Assembly: GCA_963758365.1 (NCBI GenBank)
Contig: CAVWVB010000001.1
Location: 1,798,001-1,862,000, forward strand
DNA from: Dokdonella_A sp963758365
Lineage (GTDB): Bacteria; Pseudomonadota; Gammaproteobacteria; Xanthomonadales; Rhodanobacteraceae
DNA: 64,000 nucleotides
Direction of reading: 5' to 3'
The notes under the pieces were generated by a model. It worked only from the letters and a program-made list of their open reading frames with translations. It was not told where the DNA came from and made no database searches. The position numbers and the translations under genes were made by a program. Of this stretch, positions 48,904-59,262 are shown one piece after another; positions within the stretch are counted from its first letter, which is position 1, and the number at the start of each line of letters is the position of its first letter.

Positions 48904-50304
48904 TCAGCCGCGACCGGCGCGCCATGCGGCCAGTGCCCGCTGCCGCGACCCGGCCAGATCCACGATCGGTGCCGGGTAGGCAGGCGCGGATGCGAGCTTC
49001 CACGGTTCGTGGATGCGATGCGCCGGCAGGTCACGCAGCTCGGGAACCCAGCGGCGCACGTAGGCACCGTCCGCATCGAACTTCCTGGCCTGCGTCACCG
49101 GATTGAAGACACGAAAATACGGCGCGGCATCCGCGCCGCTGCCCGCGCTCCATTGCCAGCCCTGCGTGTTGTTGGCGAGATCGGCATCGACCAGCGTATC
49201 CCAGAACCAGCGCGCGCCGTGACGCCAGTGCTGGCGCAGGTTCTTGGTCAGGAACGAGGCCGCAAGCATGCGCACGCGATTGTGCATCCAGCCGGTTGCC
49301 CACAGCTCGCGCATGCCCGCATCGATGATCGGAATGCCGGTCTCGCCACGCCGCCAGCAACCGAGCAGCGCCTCGTCGTCCGCGGCCCATGCAAAATCGT
49401 CGAATCCCGGATTCAGACTGTTCTGCGGCGTATGCGGGAAGTGATACAGAAGATGATGCGAAAACTCGCGCCAGCCGATCTCGCGCAGGAACGGTTCGGC
49501 TCCCGCACCCGGATGCACTGATCGCGCCGCGTCCTGCAATGCCCAGACGATCTGCAGCGGGGAGATCTCGCCGAAGTGCAGATGCGGCGACAACCGCGAG
49601 GTACCGTCCCGGTCCGGCCGGTCGCGTGCGTCTGCGTACGTGTCGAGGCGCGCCGCGACGAAGCTCTCGAGCGCGCGATTCGCGCCGCCCTCGCCGGGCC
49701 GCCAGCTCTCCCGGAAACGGGCATCCCAGCCACTGCGCGGCAACAGATCCAGCGCATCGAGGCTCAGACCCGCTGCGCAGCGCCCGTCATCGATCCCGGG
49801 CGGCGCCGACAGCGGCGGTCGCGGCTCGAGTCGCGCGCGCGCACGCCGCCAGAACGGCGTGAACATGCGGTACGGGCTGCCCGTCGCCGTCGCGATTTCC
49901 CACGGTTCGACCAGCAGCGCCGCATTGAAGCTGCGCGCGTCGATGCCATCGTCGCGCAGCCGCGCCTTGATGTTTGCGTCGCGCGCGGTGATCGCCGGTT
50001 CGTAGAGGCGGTTCCAATAGACCGCACTCGCGCGCACGGTCGCCGCGAGCGCGCGCAATGAATCCAGCGAGTCGCCCGCCATCAGGCACAGACGCGCACC
50101 GCGTCCGCGCAGATCCGCATCCAGCGCGCTCAGCGAATGATGCATCCACCAGCGGCTCGCAGCCCCGGGCGACCACGGTGCTTCCTCGTCCGGTGCGTGC
50201 ACATGGAGCGGAATCACGCGATCGTGCGCGCGCACCGCGGCCGCGAGCGCCGGGTTGTCGGCAAGGCGCAGGTCACGGCGGAACCAGACGATGGCGGTGC
50301 TCAA
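48904..50304 (-). CDS. phrB: deoxyribodipyrimidine photolyase
   Basis: This 466-residue flavoprotein repairs cyclobutane pyrimidine dimers with blue light. The N-terminal antenna domain starts IVWFRRDLRLADNPALAAA. The C-terminal FAD domain shows SRLSPHLHFGEISP, FLREIGWREFSHHLLYHFPH, GWMHNRVRMLAASFLTKNL and WQWSAGSGADAAPYFRVFNP, all matching class I CPD photolyases. The best start is a TTG at 50304, directly before the conserved core; no ATG is suitably placed. It converges on rlmJ and is divergent from the macroglobulin gene. Confidence 0.94.
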   Translation of the reverse strand: MSTAIVWFRRDLRLADNPALAAAVRAHDRVIPLHVHAPDEEAPWSPGAASRWWMHHSLSALDADLRGRGARLCLMAGDSLDSLRALAATVRASAVYWNRLYEPAITARDANIKARLRDDGIDARSFNAALLVEPWEIATATGSPYRMFTPFWRRARARLEPRPPLSAPPGIDDGRCAAGLSLDALDLLPRSGWDARFRESWRPGEGGANRALESFVAARLDTYADARDRPDRDGTSRLSPHLHFGEISPLQIVWALQDAARSVHPGAGAEPFLREIGWREFSHHLLYHFPHTPQNSLNPGFDDFAWAADDEALLGCWRRGETGIPIIDAGMRELWATGWMHNRVRMLAASFLTKNLRQHWRHGARWFWDTLVDADLANNTQGWQWSAGSGADAAPYFRVFNPVTQARKFDADGAYVRRWVPELRDLPAHRIHEPWKLASAPAYPAPIVDLAGSRQRALAAWRAGRG

Positions 50305-50524
50305 GCGGGATCCAGTTGGCTGCGCGTCGCGGTGCAAGGGTAGCCGGCCCGCGCGCTGATGGACATCCGCCCCGGCACGCCCCGCACCCGCGCGCGCGCG
50401 GCAGGAAATCGCCGCAACGCGCCTGCGGGCGGCCACAATCGCAACGCTATACTGCATCCGCCATCGCGGGGCGGCACGATGAGCCGCTCCAGTCGGTTGC
50501 CAACCTGTTCGGCGGGAGTTGCCA

Positions 50525-53500
50525 ATGGATCTGCGTTCGCCCACGCCGCTCGCGCGGCGCCTCGTGACTGCCCTCGCCCTCGCCGCCGCGCTATGCCTGT
50601 CCGGCTGCGATCGCCCGCGCGACCAGGTGCCCGACGTGCAGGGCGCCAAGCCGGCCACCACGCAAGCGGCGAGCGCGGTGGCACCGCAGGGGTTCGCGAT
50701 CGGTTCGGCGCGCACCGAACCCTACCAGGGTCAGCTCGCGCTGGCCCTCGAATTCACCCAGGCGCTCGTCGGCGCGCAGGCATTCGACACCCTGATCACG
50801 GTAACCGATCGCAAAGGCGCGGACGTGCAGGGCAGCTGGGCGCTCGACGAAGACGGCAGAACCCTGCGCTTTCCCTACGTGCGGGCAAACCGGAGCTACG
50901 TGGTCCGGATCAAGGGCGAACTCGCCGCCGCGGACGGCCGAACCCTCGGCAGTGAAGTCAGTCGCGACTTGTATACCGGGCCGATGCAGCCCGCGGTCGC
51001 GTTCGCTTCGCAGGGCAACGTGCTGCCCGCGCGCGAAACCCGCGGACTGCCCGTGGTATCGGTGAATGTCCGCGAAGTCGATGTCGAGTTCCTGCGCGTG
51101 CGTGATGGCGAAGTCGCGAATTTCTTCGCCGCGTACCAGAAGAACGGCAAGCGCGGATCCTACGAGCTCGATCCGCACTACGGCTGGTACGGACGCAAGG
51201 GCAAGCCGGTCGCGCGGATCGCCGATTCGGTGTATTCGAACCGCTTCGCGCTGGTCGGAAACGAGAACGAGCGCACCCTGAACTACCTGCCGATCCAGAA
51301 CATCGGCGAACTCGCCGAACCCGGGCTCTATTTCGCGACGATGAAGCGCGCGGGCAGTTTCAGCGACGAGTACGAAACGAGTTTCTTCTTCGTCAGCAAC
51401 ATCGGCCTGCATACGCGCGCCTACAAGGAAACATTGTTCGTTCATGCCGCATCGCTGAAAAGCGGCGAAGCGCTGCATGGAGTGGAACTGGCGGTACTCG
51501 ACAGCCATGGCGAGACGGTCGTGAGCGGCACCACCGATGTCAACGGCAACGCACAGCTCGCGTATGCGCTGAAGGCCGATCAGGTGCTGGTCGCACGAAG
51601 CGGCAAGGACGTGTCCCTGCTGCCGTTCAACCAGCCCGCGCTGGATCTTTCCGACTTCGCCGTAGCCGGTCGCAGGCAGGCCTGGTTCGATGTGTTCGCG
51701 TGGGCCGACCGCGACCTCTACCGTCCCGGTGAAACGATCCGGCTGTCGGCGCTGCTGCGCGACGACGACGGCAATCCGATCAAGCCGCAACCGCTGTTCA
51801 TCACCCTCAAGCAGCCCGACGGCCGGCCGTATGCGCAGGCGCGGCTCGATCCGCGGGAACTCGGCTACTTCGAGTGGTCGCGCGAAATTCCGCCCGATGC
51901 GCCGACCGGGCGCTGGCAGGTCGAATTCCGCACCGGGCCGAACGAGCGCGACGCAACCCAGGGACTCACGTTCCGGATCGAGGAATTCCTGCCCGAACGC
52001 CTCAAGCTGGACCTGACCAGCGCACACGACGTGCTCGCTCCGGGCGAACCGCTGAAGGTCCTCGTGCAGGGCGATTATCTCTATGGCGCGCCGGCCGCGG
52101 GCAACCGCTTCACCGCGCGCCTGACCCTGGCTGCCGACCAGCATCCGGTCGAGGCTCATGCGGACTACTTCTTCGGCGACCCGACGATCGAACTGCCGAA
52201 GGAAGCGAAGGATGTGATCGACGCAAGACTCGATGCAGGCGGCAGCCTGGCGCAGGACATCGCGATCGCCGACGCGCTCAAACCCGCTGCTCCGGTTGCG
52301 GTGATCCTTGCGGGCAGCGTCTACGAGAACGGCGGTCGCACCGTGACGCGCACGCTCAAGCGCACGATCTGGCCGGCCGAAGCGCTGGTCGGCCTGCGCC
52401 CGCTGTTCGATCCCGCACAAGGCTCGGATGCGCGTGCGCAAGCCGGTTTCGAGCTGATCCGCAGCAATGCGGCCGGCGAGCTGCTCGCGGGCCCGCATCT
52501 GCAAATGACCCTCGTGCGCGAGCGCCGCGACTACCACTGGACCTTCGACAACGAAAGCGGCTGGCACTTCGACTTCGTGCAGCGCTTCGAGGACGCCCAA
52601 TCACGCGAACTCGACGTCGAGGCCGGCCAGGTGCTGCGTTTCGACGTGCCGGTCGACTGGGGCAACTACCGGGTCGAGATCCACGACCCGGCAACCGGCC
52701 TGACCACGCGCCTGCCGTTCTTTGCGGGCTGGAGCTGGAACGACGACAACCGTGGCAAGGAGGCGCGCCCCGACAAGGTCAAGCTCGAGCTCGACAGGCC
52801 GAGCTATCGCTCGGGCGACACGTTGAAGGTGAAAGTCACGCCGCCCCAGCCCGGGCCGGGCCTGCTGCTCGTCGAATCGGACCACCTGCTCTACACCGCG
52901 GACATCGACGCGCGCGCCGGAGCGACGTTCGAGATTCCGGTCACCGCGGACTGGGAACGCCACGATGTCTATGTGACCGCACTCGTGTTCCGCGGCGGTT
53001 CGGCGCTCGAGAAGATCACACCCGCGCGCGCGGTCGGCGTCGCCCATGTGCCGATGAATCGCGCCGACCGCAAGATCGAGGTGACCATCGACACGCCGCG
53101 CCAGATGAAGCCCGAGCGCGACCTGCCGGTCACCGTGAAGGCGCCGGCGCTGGCCGGCAGCAAGGCCTACGTGACCGTGTCCGCGGTCGATGTCGGCATC
53201 CTCAACATCACGCGCTTCGCGCGGCCCGACGCCAACGCGTGGTTCTTCGCGCAGCGTGCACTCGGCGTCGATGCCTACGACCTGTATGGCCGGGTCATCG
53301 AAAGCTTCGAGGGCAATACCGCGAAGTTGCGCTACGGTGGCGACATTGCACTCGCTGCGCTGCCGCAGGCGCGCCGACCGACCGCGCACGTGCAGACCGT
53401 CGACCTGTTTTCGGGTGCGGTCGCGCTCGATGCGAAAGGCGAAGCGCAGCTTGCACTGAAGATGCCCGACTTCAACGGCACGGTGCGGGTCACCGCGATC

Positions 53501-55492
53501 GTGTTCGCGGACAACCGCTACGGCGGCGCCGACGCCGAAACCGTGGTGCGCGCGCCGCTCGTCGCCGAGGTGTCGACGCCACGCGTGCTCGCACCCGGCG
53601 ACAAGGCCGAGCTCACGCTCGACCTGCAGAACTTTTCCGGCAGTACACGCGAGTTCACAGTCGACGTGACCGCACAGAAACCGCTCGCGATCTCCGCGGG
53701 AAAACGCAGGATCACGCTCGCCGACAACGCCAAGACCACTCTGAATTTCGCGCTCGGCGCTCTCGAGGGTCAAGGCGTGGGCCGGATCGGGATCGTCGCC
53801 ACGGGTGGCGACATCCGCATCGACCGTCGCTTTGAGATGGTTGTTCGCGCCGCCTGGCCCGGCGTGCTGCGCTCGAGCCCGCGCGCACTCGACAAGCTCG
53901 AGACGGTCACGCTTGGCAGCGCGGCGCTGGACGGCCTGCTCGCCGATTCGGTACGCGCGCGCCTGACCGTTTCGAGCCTGCCGCCACTGCCGTTTGCGAG
54001 CGCGCTCGAGAACCTGCTCCGGTATCCGTATGGTTGCATCGAGCAGACCACGAGCAAGGGCTATGGCGCGCTGCTGCTCGACGGCAAGACCGCGCGCGAC
54101 CTGCGTGTCGAGGGCCTCGCGGAAGAGCAGCGCAGGGCCCGCATCGACGGTGCGATCGGGCGCATCGCCTCGATGCAGATCCCGTCCGGGCATTTCTCGA
54201 TGTGGGGCGGCGACAGCTACGTGAACATGTTCCTCACGCCATACGTCGTCGAGTTTCTCGAGGATGCGCGCGACGACGGATTCCTGGTTCCCGACGCGGT
54301 TCTGCAGCGAGCCTTGAAGCGTCTCAACGACGATCTGCTGTCCGGGGGTCATCCGTACTACGGCTACGAGCACAGCGACCATCTGCGCTTCGCCGACGAG
54401 GCGTATTCCGGATACGTGCTCGCACGCGTGAACCGCGCCCCGCTCGGCACGCTGCGTGCGTTGTTCGACAATGAGCGCGGGAAGTCGCTGACCGCGCTGC
54501 CGCTGGTCCATCTCGGCATCGCGCTGAAACTGATGGGAGACCAGCCGCGTGCCGAGAAGGCGATCGCGGAGGCATTCGCGAAAAAGGTCGACCGCCCCTG
54601 GTATCTCGGCGACTATGGGTCCGATCTGCGCGACGGCGCGCTGATGATCGCACTCGTGCATCGCTTCGGAGTCGCCAGGCCGGAATACGACGCGCGCGTG
54701 TTTGCGATTGCGCGCTCGATGACCACGGGCCAGCACCAGGCCGACAGCGAGCAGCATCGCCATGGCTCGCCCTGGAGCCACCTGAGCACGCAGGAGCAGA
54801 TTGCGATCGCGCGGCTCGGCAAGGCCCTGATCAAGGACGGCGACGCCGTGGTCGCGGGATCGCTCGCGATCGGTGCGGCCGCGACGGTGGTCAGTCCGGA
54901 TCGCCTGTGGAGCCGCGAGTTCGATGCGGCCGATCTCGCCGCCGGCGTGCGCTTCACCCCGCAGGGCGCGCTGCCGCTGTACATGAGCACCGATATCGCG
55001 GGAATTCCGAAGAGCCTGCCGCCTGCGGACGACCGTCAGGTCGCGATCCGCCGCAGCTACTACACGCTCGACGGCAAGCCCTGGGAACCCGGCCCGCTCC
55101 GCGAAGGCGACAGCCTGATCGTCGGACTCAGACTCGAGGCACGCGAGGCGATGCCGGATGCGCTGCTGGTCGATCTGCTGCCGGGCGGCCTCGAGATCGA
55201 GAACTTCAACCTGACCGACGCGAAGCAATGGGCCGATGTCGTCGTCGACGGCATCGCGATCAGCGATCGCGCCCAGGCCGCCGAAGTGCGCCATGAGGAG
55301 TTTCGCGACGACCGTTATGTCGCCGCGCTCGCGCTGGACAAGGGCCAGGCCGCGCACGTGTTCTATCTCGTGCGCGCGGTCTCGCCGGGAACGTTCCAGG
55401 TGCCGCCGCCGCAGGTCGAGGACATGTACCTGCCCGAGATGCGCGGTATCGGCAGGAGCACGCCGGCATCGATCACGGTGATCGAGCCGTGA
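50525..55492 (+). CDS. bacterial alpha-2-macroglobulin lipoprotein (YfhM-type)
   Basis: This 1655-residue lipoprotein (lipobox LSGC, Cys28) matches Escherichia coli YfhM (ECAM, about 1650 residues), a periplasmic protease trap. It has a string of macroglobulin (MG) beta-domains and a bait region. The thioester loop PYGCIEQTTSKG has the reactive Cys1171 and Gln1174, followed by an alpha/alpha toroid thioester domain and a C-terminal receptor-like domain. The ATG at 50525 follows GGCGGGAG. The PBP1C gene follows 24 bp downstream, the same pairing as in E. coli, where the trap is thought to guard cells whose wall is being repaired. Confidence 0.94.
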   Translation: MDLRSPTPLARRLVTALALAAALCLSGCDRPRDQVPDVQGAKPATTQAASAVAPQGFAIGSARTEPYQGQLALALEFTQALVGAQAFDTLITVTDRKGADVQGSWALDEDGRTLRFPYVRANRSYVVRIKGELAAADGRTLGSEVSRDLYTGPMQPAVAFASQGNVLPARETRGLPVVSVNVREVDVEFLRVRDGEVANFFAAYQKNGKRGSYELDPHYGWYGRKGKPVARIADSVYSNRFALVGNENERTLNYLPIQNIGELAEPGLYFATMKRAGSFSDEYETSFFFVSNIGLHTRAYKETLFVHAASLKSGEALHGVELAVLDSHGETVVSGTTDVNGNAQLAYALKADQVLVARSGKDVSLLPFNQPALDLSDFAVAGRRQAWFDVFAWADRDLYRPGETIRLSALLRDDDGNPIKPQPLFITLKQPDGRPYAQARLDPRELGYFEWSREIPPDAPTGRWQVEFRTGPNERDATQGLTFRIEEFLPERLKLDLTSAHDVLAPGEPLKVLVQGDYLYGAPAAGNRFTARLTLAADQHPVEAHADYFFGDPTIELPKEAKDVIDARLDAGGSLAQDIAIADALKPAAPVAVILAGSVYENGGRTVTRTLKRTIWPAEALVGLRPLFDPAQGSDARAQAGFELIRSNAAGELLAGPHLQMTLVRERRDYHWTFDNESGWHFDFVQRFEDAQSRELDVEAGQVLRFDVPVDWGNYRVEIHDPATGLTTRLPFFAGWSWNDDNRGKEARPDKVKLELDRPSYRSGDTLKVKVTPPQPGPGLLLVESDHLLYTADIDARAGATFEIPVTADWERHDVYVTALVFRGGSALEKITPARAVGVAHVPMNRADRKIEVTIDTPRQMKPERDLPVTVKAPALAGSKAYVTVSAVDVGILNITRFARPDANAWFFAQRALGVDAYDLYGRVIESFEGNTAKLRYGGDIALAALPQARRPTAHVQTVDLFSGAVALDAKGEAQLALKMPDFNGTVRVTAIVFADNRYGGADAETVVRAPLVAEVSTPRVLAPGDKAELTLDLQNFSGSTREFTVDVTAQKPLAISAGKRRITLADNAKTTLNFALGALEGQGVGRIGIVATGGDIRIDRRFEMVVRAAWPGVLRSSPRALDKLETVTLGSAALDGLLADSVRARLTVSSLPPLPFASALENLLRYPYGCIEQTTSKGYGALLLDGKTARDLRVEGLAEEQRRARIDGAIGRIASMQIPSGHFSMWGGDSYVNMFLTPYVVEFLEDARDDGFLVPDAVLQRALKRLNDDLLSGGHPYYGYEHSDHLRFADEAYSGYVLARVNRAPLGTLRALFDNERGKSLTALPLVHLGIALKLMGDQPRAEKAIAEAFAKKVDRPWYLGDYGSDLRDGALMIALVHRFGVARPEYDARVFAIARSMTTGQHQADSEQHRHGSPWSHLSTQEQIAIARLGKALIKDGDAVVAGSLAIGAAATVVSPDRLWSREFDAADLAAGVRFTPQGALPLYMSTDIAGIPKSLPPADDRQVAIRRSYYTLDGKPWEPGPLREGDSLIVGLRLEAREAMPDALLVDLLPGGLEIENFNLTDAKQWADVVVDGIAISDRAQAAEVRHEEFRDDRYVAALALDKGQAAHVFYLVRAVSPGTFQVPPPQVEDMYLPEMRGIGRSTPASITVIEP

Positions 55493-55516
55493 GCGGGCGG
55501 GCAGTCGCGACAACGA

Positions 55517-57892
55517 ATGGCACGTCAAGGTAGGCCAGCAACGCCGATGACCGCCCGTTGGCGCCGCCTCGCAAGACGGGGATTGTGCGCGGCGCTCGTC
55601 GGGTTCGCGCTTGCGATCCTGCTCGACCGCGTGTTCCCGCTGCCGTTGCCCGATGCCTCTGCGGGCAGCACGGTCGTGCTCGCGCGTGACGGCACGCCGC
55701 TGCGCGCGTTTCCCGACATCGACGGCGTATGGCGATATCCGGTGCGCCCCGCCGACGTGTCGCCGCTCTATGTCGAGGCACTGCTGACCTACGAGGACCG
55801 CTGGTTCTACCGGCATCCGGGAGTCAATCCGTTCGCGCTCACACGTGCGTTCGGTCAGTGGGTCGTGCACGGGCGCAGGGTGTCCGGTGGCTCGACGCTG
55901 ACCATGCAGGTCGCGCGGATCCTCGACGGCACGCCGCACGATGCCGGCGGCAAGCTCTGCCAGGTCCTGCGCGCATTGCAGCTCGAAGCGCATCTGAGCA
56001 AGCAGGAAATCCTCACGCTCTATCTGAACCACGCACCGTTCGGCGGCACCCTCGAAGGGGTCGAGGCCGCGTCGTGGGCCTATCTGGGCAAGCCCGCGGC
56101 GCGTCTGTCGCGTGCCGAGGCCGCGCTGCTCGCGGTGCTGCCGCAGGCGCCGAGCCGGCTGCGGCCGGATCGGCACGCGGCAAGCGCGCGCAGCGCCCGC
56201 GACAAGGTGCTCGCGCGCATGGCGACGCTCGGCAAGTGGACGCGCGAGCAGGTGCATGAAGCCGCGATCGAACCGGTCACCGCGCGCGCGCTGCAGGCGC
56301 CGCTGAATGCGGCCTTGCTCGCGCGTCGCCTGCACGACGCACAGCCGCAGTCACGCCGCATCACGACCACGATCGACTCCGAACTGCAACGCGCGCTGGA
56401 AGCGCGCGTGACCGCCTATCTGGCGCGGTTGCCCGAACGCACCTCGGCCGCACTGCTGGTGGTCGACAATGCAAGTCTCGAGGCACGTGCATACGTCGGC
56501 TCCGCCGCGTTCGGCGACAGCGAGCGACTCGGCCATGTCGACATGGTGCGCGCGTGGCGTTCGCCCGGCTCGACCCTGAAACCTTTCCTGTACGGGCTCG
56601 CACTCGACGATGGCCTGATCGATTCGGAAAGCCTGCTCCTCGATGCGCCGCAATCGTTCGGGAGTTATCGTCCGGGCAACTTCGACATGGCGTTCAATGG
56701 GCCGGTCGGGGCAGCCGAGGCGCTTCGCCTGTCCCTTAACGTGCCCGCAGTCGACCTGATCGACCGGGTCGGGCCGACGCGATTCGCGGCGCGGCTCGCG
56801 AATGCGGGACTCGAGCTGCGTCTGCCGCGCGGGGTCGAGCCGAACCTGTCGGTGATCCTCGGTGGCGCCGGAGTGCGCATGGAAGACCTCGTCGGCGCCT
56901 ACGCGGCGTTCAACCGCGGCGGCATCGGCGGTCGCGTGCGCTACACCCGCGACGAGCCGGTGATCGAACGCCACCTTCTGTCCGCAGGCGCGGCCTGGAT
57001 CGTACGCGAGATCCTCGAGGCAAATCCGCGGCCCGGCTACGCGCCGGGCACGTTCGACCCGGGATCGCGACCGCGCGTGGCCTGGAAGACCGGCACCAGC
57101 TACGGTTTCCGCGATGCCTGGGCGATCGGCACGACGCGAACCATGACGGTGGCGGTCTGGATCGGTCGCCCCGACGGCACGCCGTTGCCGGGCCAGTACG
57201 GTGCGGTGACCGCACTGCCGCTGATGTTCCAGGTCGTCGACAGCCTGCCGCGCACTGCTGCCGCTGCGACGCCGCGCCCACCGCCCGCGAGCGTGACCGA
57301 GGCCGAAATCTGCTGGCCGCTCGGTCTCGCATTCGACCCGGATCGCCCGCAGCTCTGCCGCCGCAAACTCGCCGCATGGGTGCTCGACCGGGTGATTCCG
57401 CCGACCCTGCCCGAGCGCAACACGACGAGCTGGAGCGCGGGGCTCGTACACCTGCGGGTCGATGCCGCGAGCGGGGCGCGCCTCGGCGGCGCCTGCGCGG
57501 CAACACGGGTCCGCGAAATGGACGTGGCCCGCTGGCCCGCCCTCGCCTACCCGTGGCTGTCGCGCAGCGAACGCGCGCACGCGAGCCTGCCGCCGCTCGC
57601 AGCGGGCTGTGCAGCCGATGGCCTCGACGCGACGCAGCCGATCCGCATCGATGGCGTCGCCGACCAGGCCGTGATCGCGCGCGCACCGAACAGCGACAAG
57701 CCGGCCACGCTGCGCCTGCGCGCATCCGGCGCACGCGGCGAGGTGCTGTGGCTGGTCAACGGCAGGCTCGAAGGCACGACGATCGACAGCGCGGTATTCG
57801 AGTACCGATTCGCCGCCGCCGGCGCCCAGGACATCACCGCACTCGCGGCCGGCGGCGCCTGGGCGCAGTTGCAGGTGCGCGTGCTGCGCTGA
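55517..57892 (+). CDS. pbpC: penicillin-binding protein 1C
   Basis: This 791-residue bifunctional peptidoglycan synthase has an N-terminal membrane anchor (LCAALVGFALAILL), a GT51 glycosyltransferase domain with catalytic Glu93 in TYEDRWFYRHPGVNP, a transpeptidase domain with Ser352/Lys355 in SPGSTLKPF and KTGT at Lys524, and a C-terminal BiPBP_C domain (from about residue 700). It acts in the inner membrane and periplasm. A second ATG at 55547 (MTARWRR) is an equally plausible start. It is in an operon with the YfhM-type macroglobulin. Confidence 0.94.
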   Translation: MARQGRPATPMTARWRRLARRGLCAALVGFALAILLDRVFPLPLPDASAGSTVVLARDGTPLRAFPDIDGVWRYPVRPADVSPLYVEALLTYEDRWFYRHPGVNPFALTRAFGQWVVHGRRVSGGSTLTMQVARILDGTPHDAGGKLCQVLRALQLEAHLSKQEILTLYLNHAPFGGTLEGVEAASWAYLGKPAARLSRAEAALLAVLPQAPSRLRPDRHAASARSARDKVLARMATLGKWTREQVHEAAIEPVTARALQAPLNAALLARRLHDAQPQSRRITTTIDSELQRALEARVTAYLARLPERTSAALLVVDNASLEARAYVGSAAFGDSERLGHVDMVRAWRSPGSTLKPFLYGLALDDGLIDSESLLLDAPQSFGSYRPGNFDMAFNGPVGAAEALRLSLNVPAVDLIDRVGPTRFAARLANAGLELRLPRGVEPNLSVILGGAGVRMEDLVGAYAAFNRGGIGGRVRYTRDEPVIERHLLSAGAAWIVREILEANPRPGYAPGTFDPGSRPRVAWKTGTSYGFRDAWAIGTTRTMTVAVWIGRPDGTPLPGQYGAVTALPLMFQVVDSLPRTAAAATPRPPPASVTEAEICWPLGLAFDPDRPQLCRRKLAAWVLDRVIPPTLPERNTTSWSAGLVHLRVDAASGARLGGACAATRVREMDVARWPALAYPWLSRSERAHASLPPLAAGCAADGLDATQPIRIDGVADQAVIARAPNSDKPATLRLRASGARGEVLWLVNGRLEGTTIDSAVFEYRFAAAGAQDITALAAGGAWAQLQVRVLR

Positions 57893-57910
57893 ATCGTGCC
57901 GATGCCTGCT

Positions 57911-58846
57911 TCAGCGGGCCACCGCCTCGTCGTTGTCTGCGCGCTTGACCAGCAGATGCTTGGCCAGCGCGCCCTGCAGATGGCCGATGCCACGCGCGAG
58001 ATGCAGCGTTCCGAACAGCGCGCAGACCCCGACCACGAACGCGAGTGGAGCGAGGATCAACGGCGGCAGGAACACCTCGCCATCGAGATGGATGCCGCCG
58101 CCGATCGCCCCCGAATAGGCGAGGAACTGCACTGCCGGCGCGACCATCAGCGCGAGGCCGAGCGAGATGCCGGTCACCGCAATCACGAAATAGACGATTC
58201 CGAGCGGCAGCTTGAGCAGCATGTAGAACAGCGTCGACCAGGTACGCGGATCGATGAACATCTGCTTGATGCGCGCGCCCAGCGGCTGGTCGCGATCGGC
58301 GTACAACGGACGGCGCGGCATGCGTTCGCCGAGCATGACCTCGATGATCCGGCCCTCGACCAGCGACAGCACGCGCACGGTGCCGAAGAAAAGAACCGCG
58401 AACGGGATGCCGAAGATGAGGATCGACAGGCCGATCGACAGCGAGATGCCGGTCACCGCCCAGGTGAAATAGAAGATGCCGGTCGGCAGCGACAGCAGCA
58501 TGAAGAACAGCGCCGCGTACGCGCGCGGATCGGCGGCGACGCCGAAGAAACGTCCCAGCGCGGTGCGTCGCGGCGGCATCGGTGGCGGGCGCAGCGCCTG
58601 CTGGACCAGGGTCTCCTTGTCCACGTAGATCGCGGCGACTTCATCGGGTGCGCCGTAACTGTTGGCGATCCGCGCGAGCATCTCGGCTTCGGTCTTGTCC
58701 GGATTCTCGGCCAGTTCCGAACGCAGATGATCCTCGGCGTCGTAGAGCGCGTCCTGGATCAGCGCCGAGTCGGCTCCACGCAGGGCGGCGCGCAACTGGA
58801 TCAGGTATTCCCCGATCGTGCGGGGTGGGGTTCGCGGCGTCGTCAT
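57911..58846 (-). CDS. HAAS/putative-sensor domain membrane protein, partner of PadR
   Basis: The 311-residue protein starts with a HAAS (DUF1700-like) helical domain (IGEYLIQLRAALRGADSA, residues 10-60, with ARIANSYGAPDEVA after it). Two copies of a putative-sensor membrane module follow, each with the pattern DPR-x-LF-x-MLL-x-LP-x-GI-x-YF-x-AVTGISL (about residues 110-200 and 210-300). Proteins of this kind are nearly always encoded with a PadR-type regulator and are thought to sense envelope conditions. Its ATG overlaps the padR stop by four bases. Confidence 0.8.
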   Translation of the reverse strand: MTTPRTPPRTIGEYLIQLRAALRGADSALIQDALYDAEDHLRSELAENPDKTEAEMLARIANSYGAPDEVAAIYVDKETLVQQALRPPPMPPRRTALGRFFGVAADPRAYAALFFMLLSLPTGIFYFTWAVTGISLSIGLSILIFGIPFAVLFFGTVRVLSLVEGRIIEVMLGERMPRRPLYADRDQPLGARIKQMFIDPRTWSTLFYMLLKLPLGIVYFVIAVTGISLGLALMVAPAVQFLAYSGAIGGGIHLDGEVFLPPLILAPLAFVVGVCALFGTLHLARGIGHLQGALAKHLLVKRADNDEAVAR

Positions 58847-59202
58847 GAGTCCTCCAGCACCGTGTTCACGAAATCGCGGGTCGCGGTCCACGCATACGTC
58901 CACTCGTCGAGTACGCGCCGACCCAGCGCGGTGATCCGGTAGTAGCGGCGCGGCGGCCCCGAGACCGAGGGCTCGACTTCGCTCGCGAGCAGACGCGCCG
59001 CATCGAGACTGCGCAGGACCGGATACAGCGCGCTCTGCTTGCCGCTGAGCACGCCTTCCCCGGTCTCGTCGAGCTGACGCGCGATCTGATAGCCGTACAT
59101 CGGTGCCTTCGCGCGCGCGAGCACCGCGAGCAGCACGAGCGAGACGATGCCCGCGCTCAGTTCCTTGTGGAATTTCCACAGGTGGGTCTCGGTGTCGACC
59201 AT
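58843..59202 (-). CDS. PadR family transcriptional regulator
   Basis: This 119-residue winged-helix regulator has the PadR fold: MYGYQIARQLDETGEGVLSG is recognition-helix sequence, ALYPVLRSLDAARLLASEVE follows, and PPRRYYRITALGRRVLDEW is the wing and start of the dimerisation helix. PadR repressors are usually autoregulatory and respond to a ligand or partner protein. It is coupled to the sensor-domain membrane protein gene (ATGA). Its upstream region is strikingly AT-rich. Confidence 0.9.
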   Translation of the reverse strand: MVDTETHLWKFHKELSAGIVSLVLLAVLARAKAPMYGYQIARQLDETGEGVLSGKQSALYPVLRSLDAARLLASEVEPSVSGPPRRYYRITALGRRVLDEWTYAWTATRDFVNTVLEDS

Positions 59203-59262
59203 CGATCTGTCATCTATGTCTTCATATAACTTGATTCATCATATTATCTAGTTAGTACTAGT
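59203..59262. promoter_or_regulatory. AT-rich promoter/operator region of the padR operon
   Basis: About 60 bases upstream of padR are far richer in A+T than the rest of the window (CATATAACTTGATTCATCAT, ATTATCTAGTTAGTACTAGT). They include the near-palindrome TGATTCATCA (59232-59241), inside a wider imperfect dyad ATAACT...TATTAT, and the overlapping ACTAGT at 59257-59262. This is a probable PadR operator overlapping a promoter. The exact -10 and -35 boxes are not resolved. Confidence 0.5.

Noticed and set aside
52601..56335. A 1244-codon open frame on the minus strand opposite the macroglobulin and pbpC genes
   Set aside because: It spans two real genes and their junction, has no recognisable motif, and owes its openness to the third-position GC bias of the sense strand.
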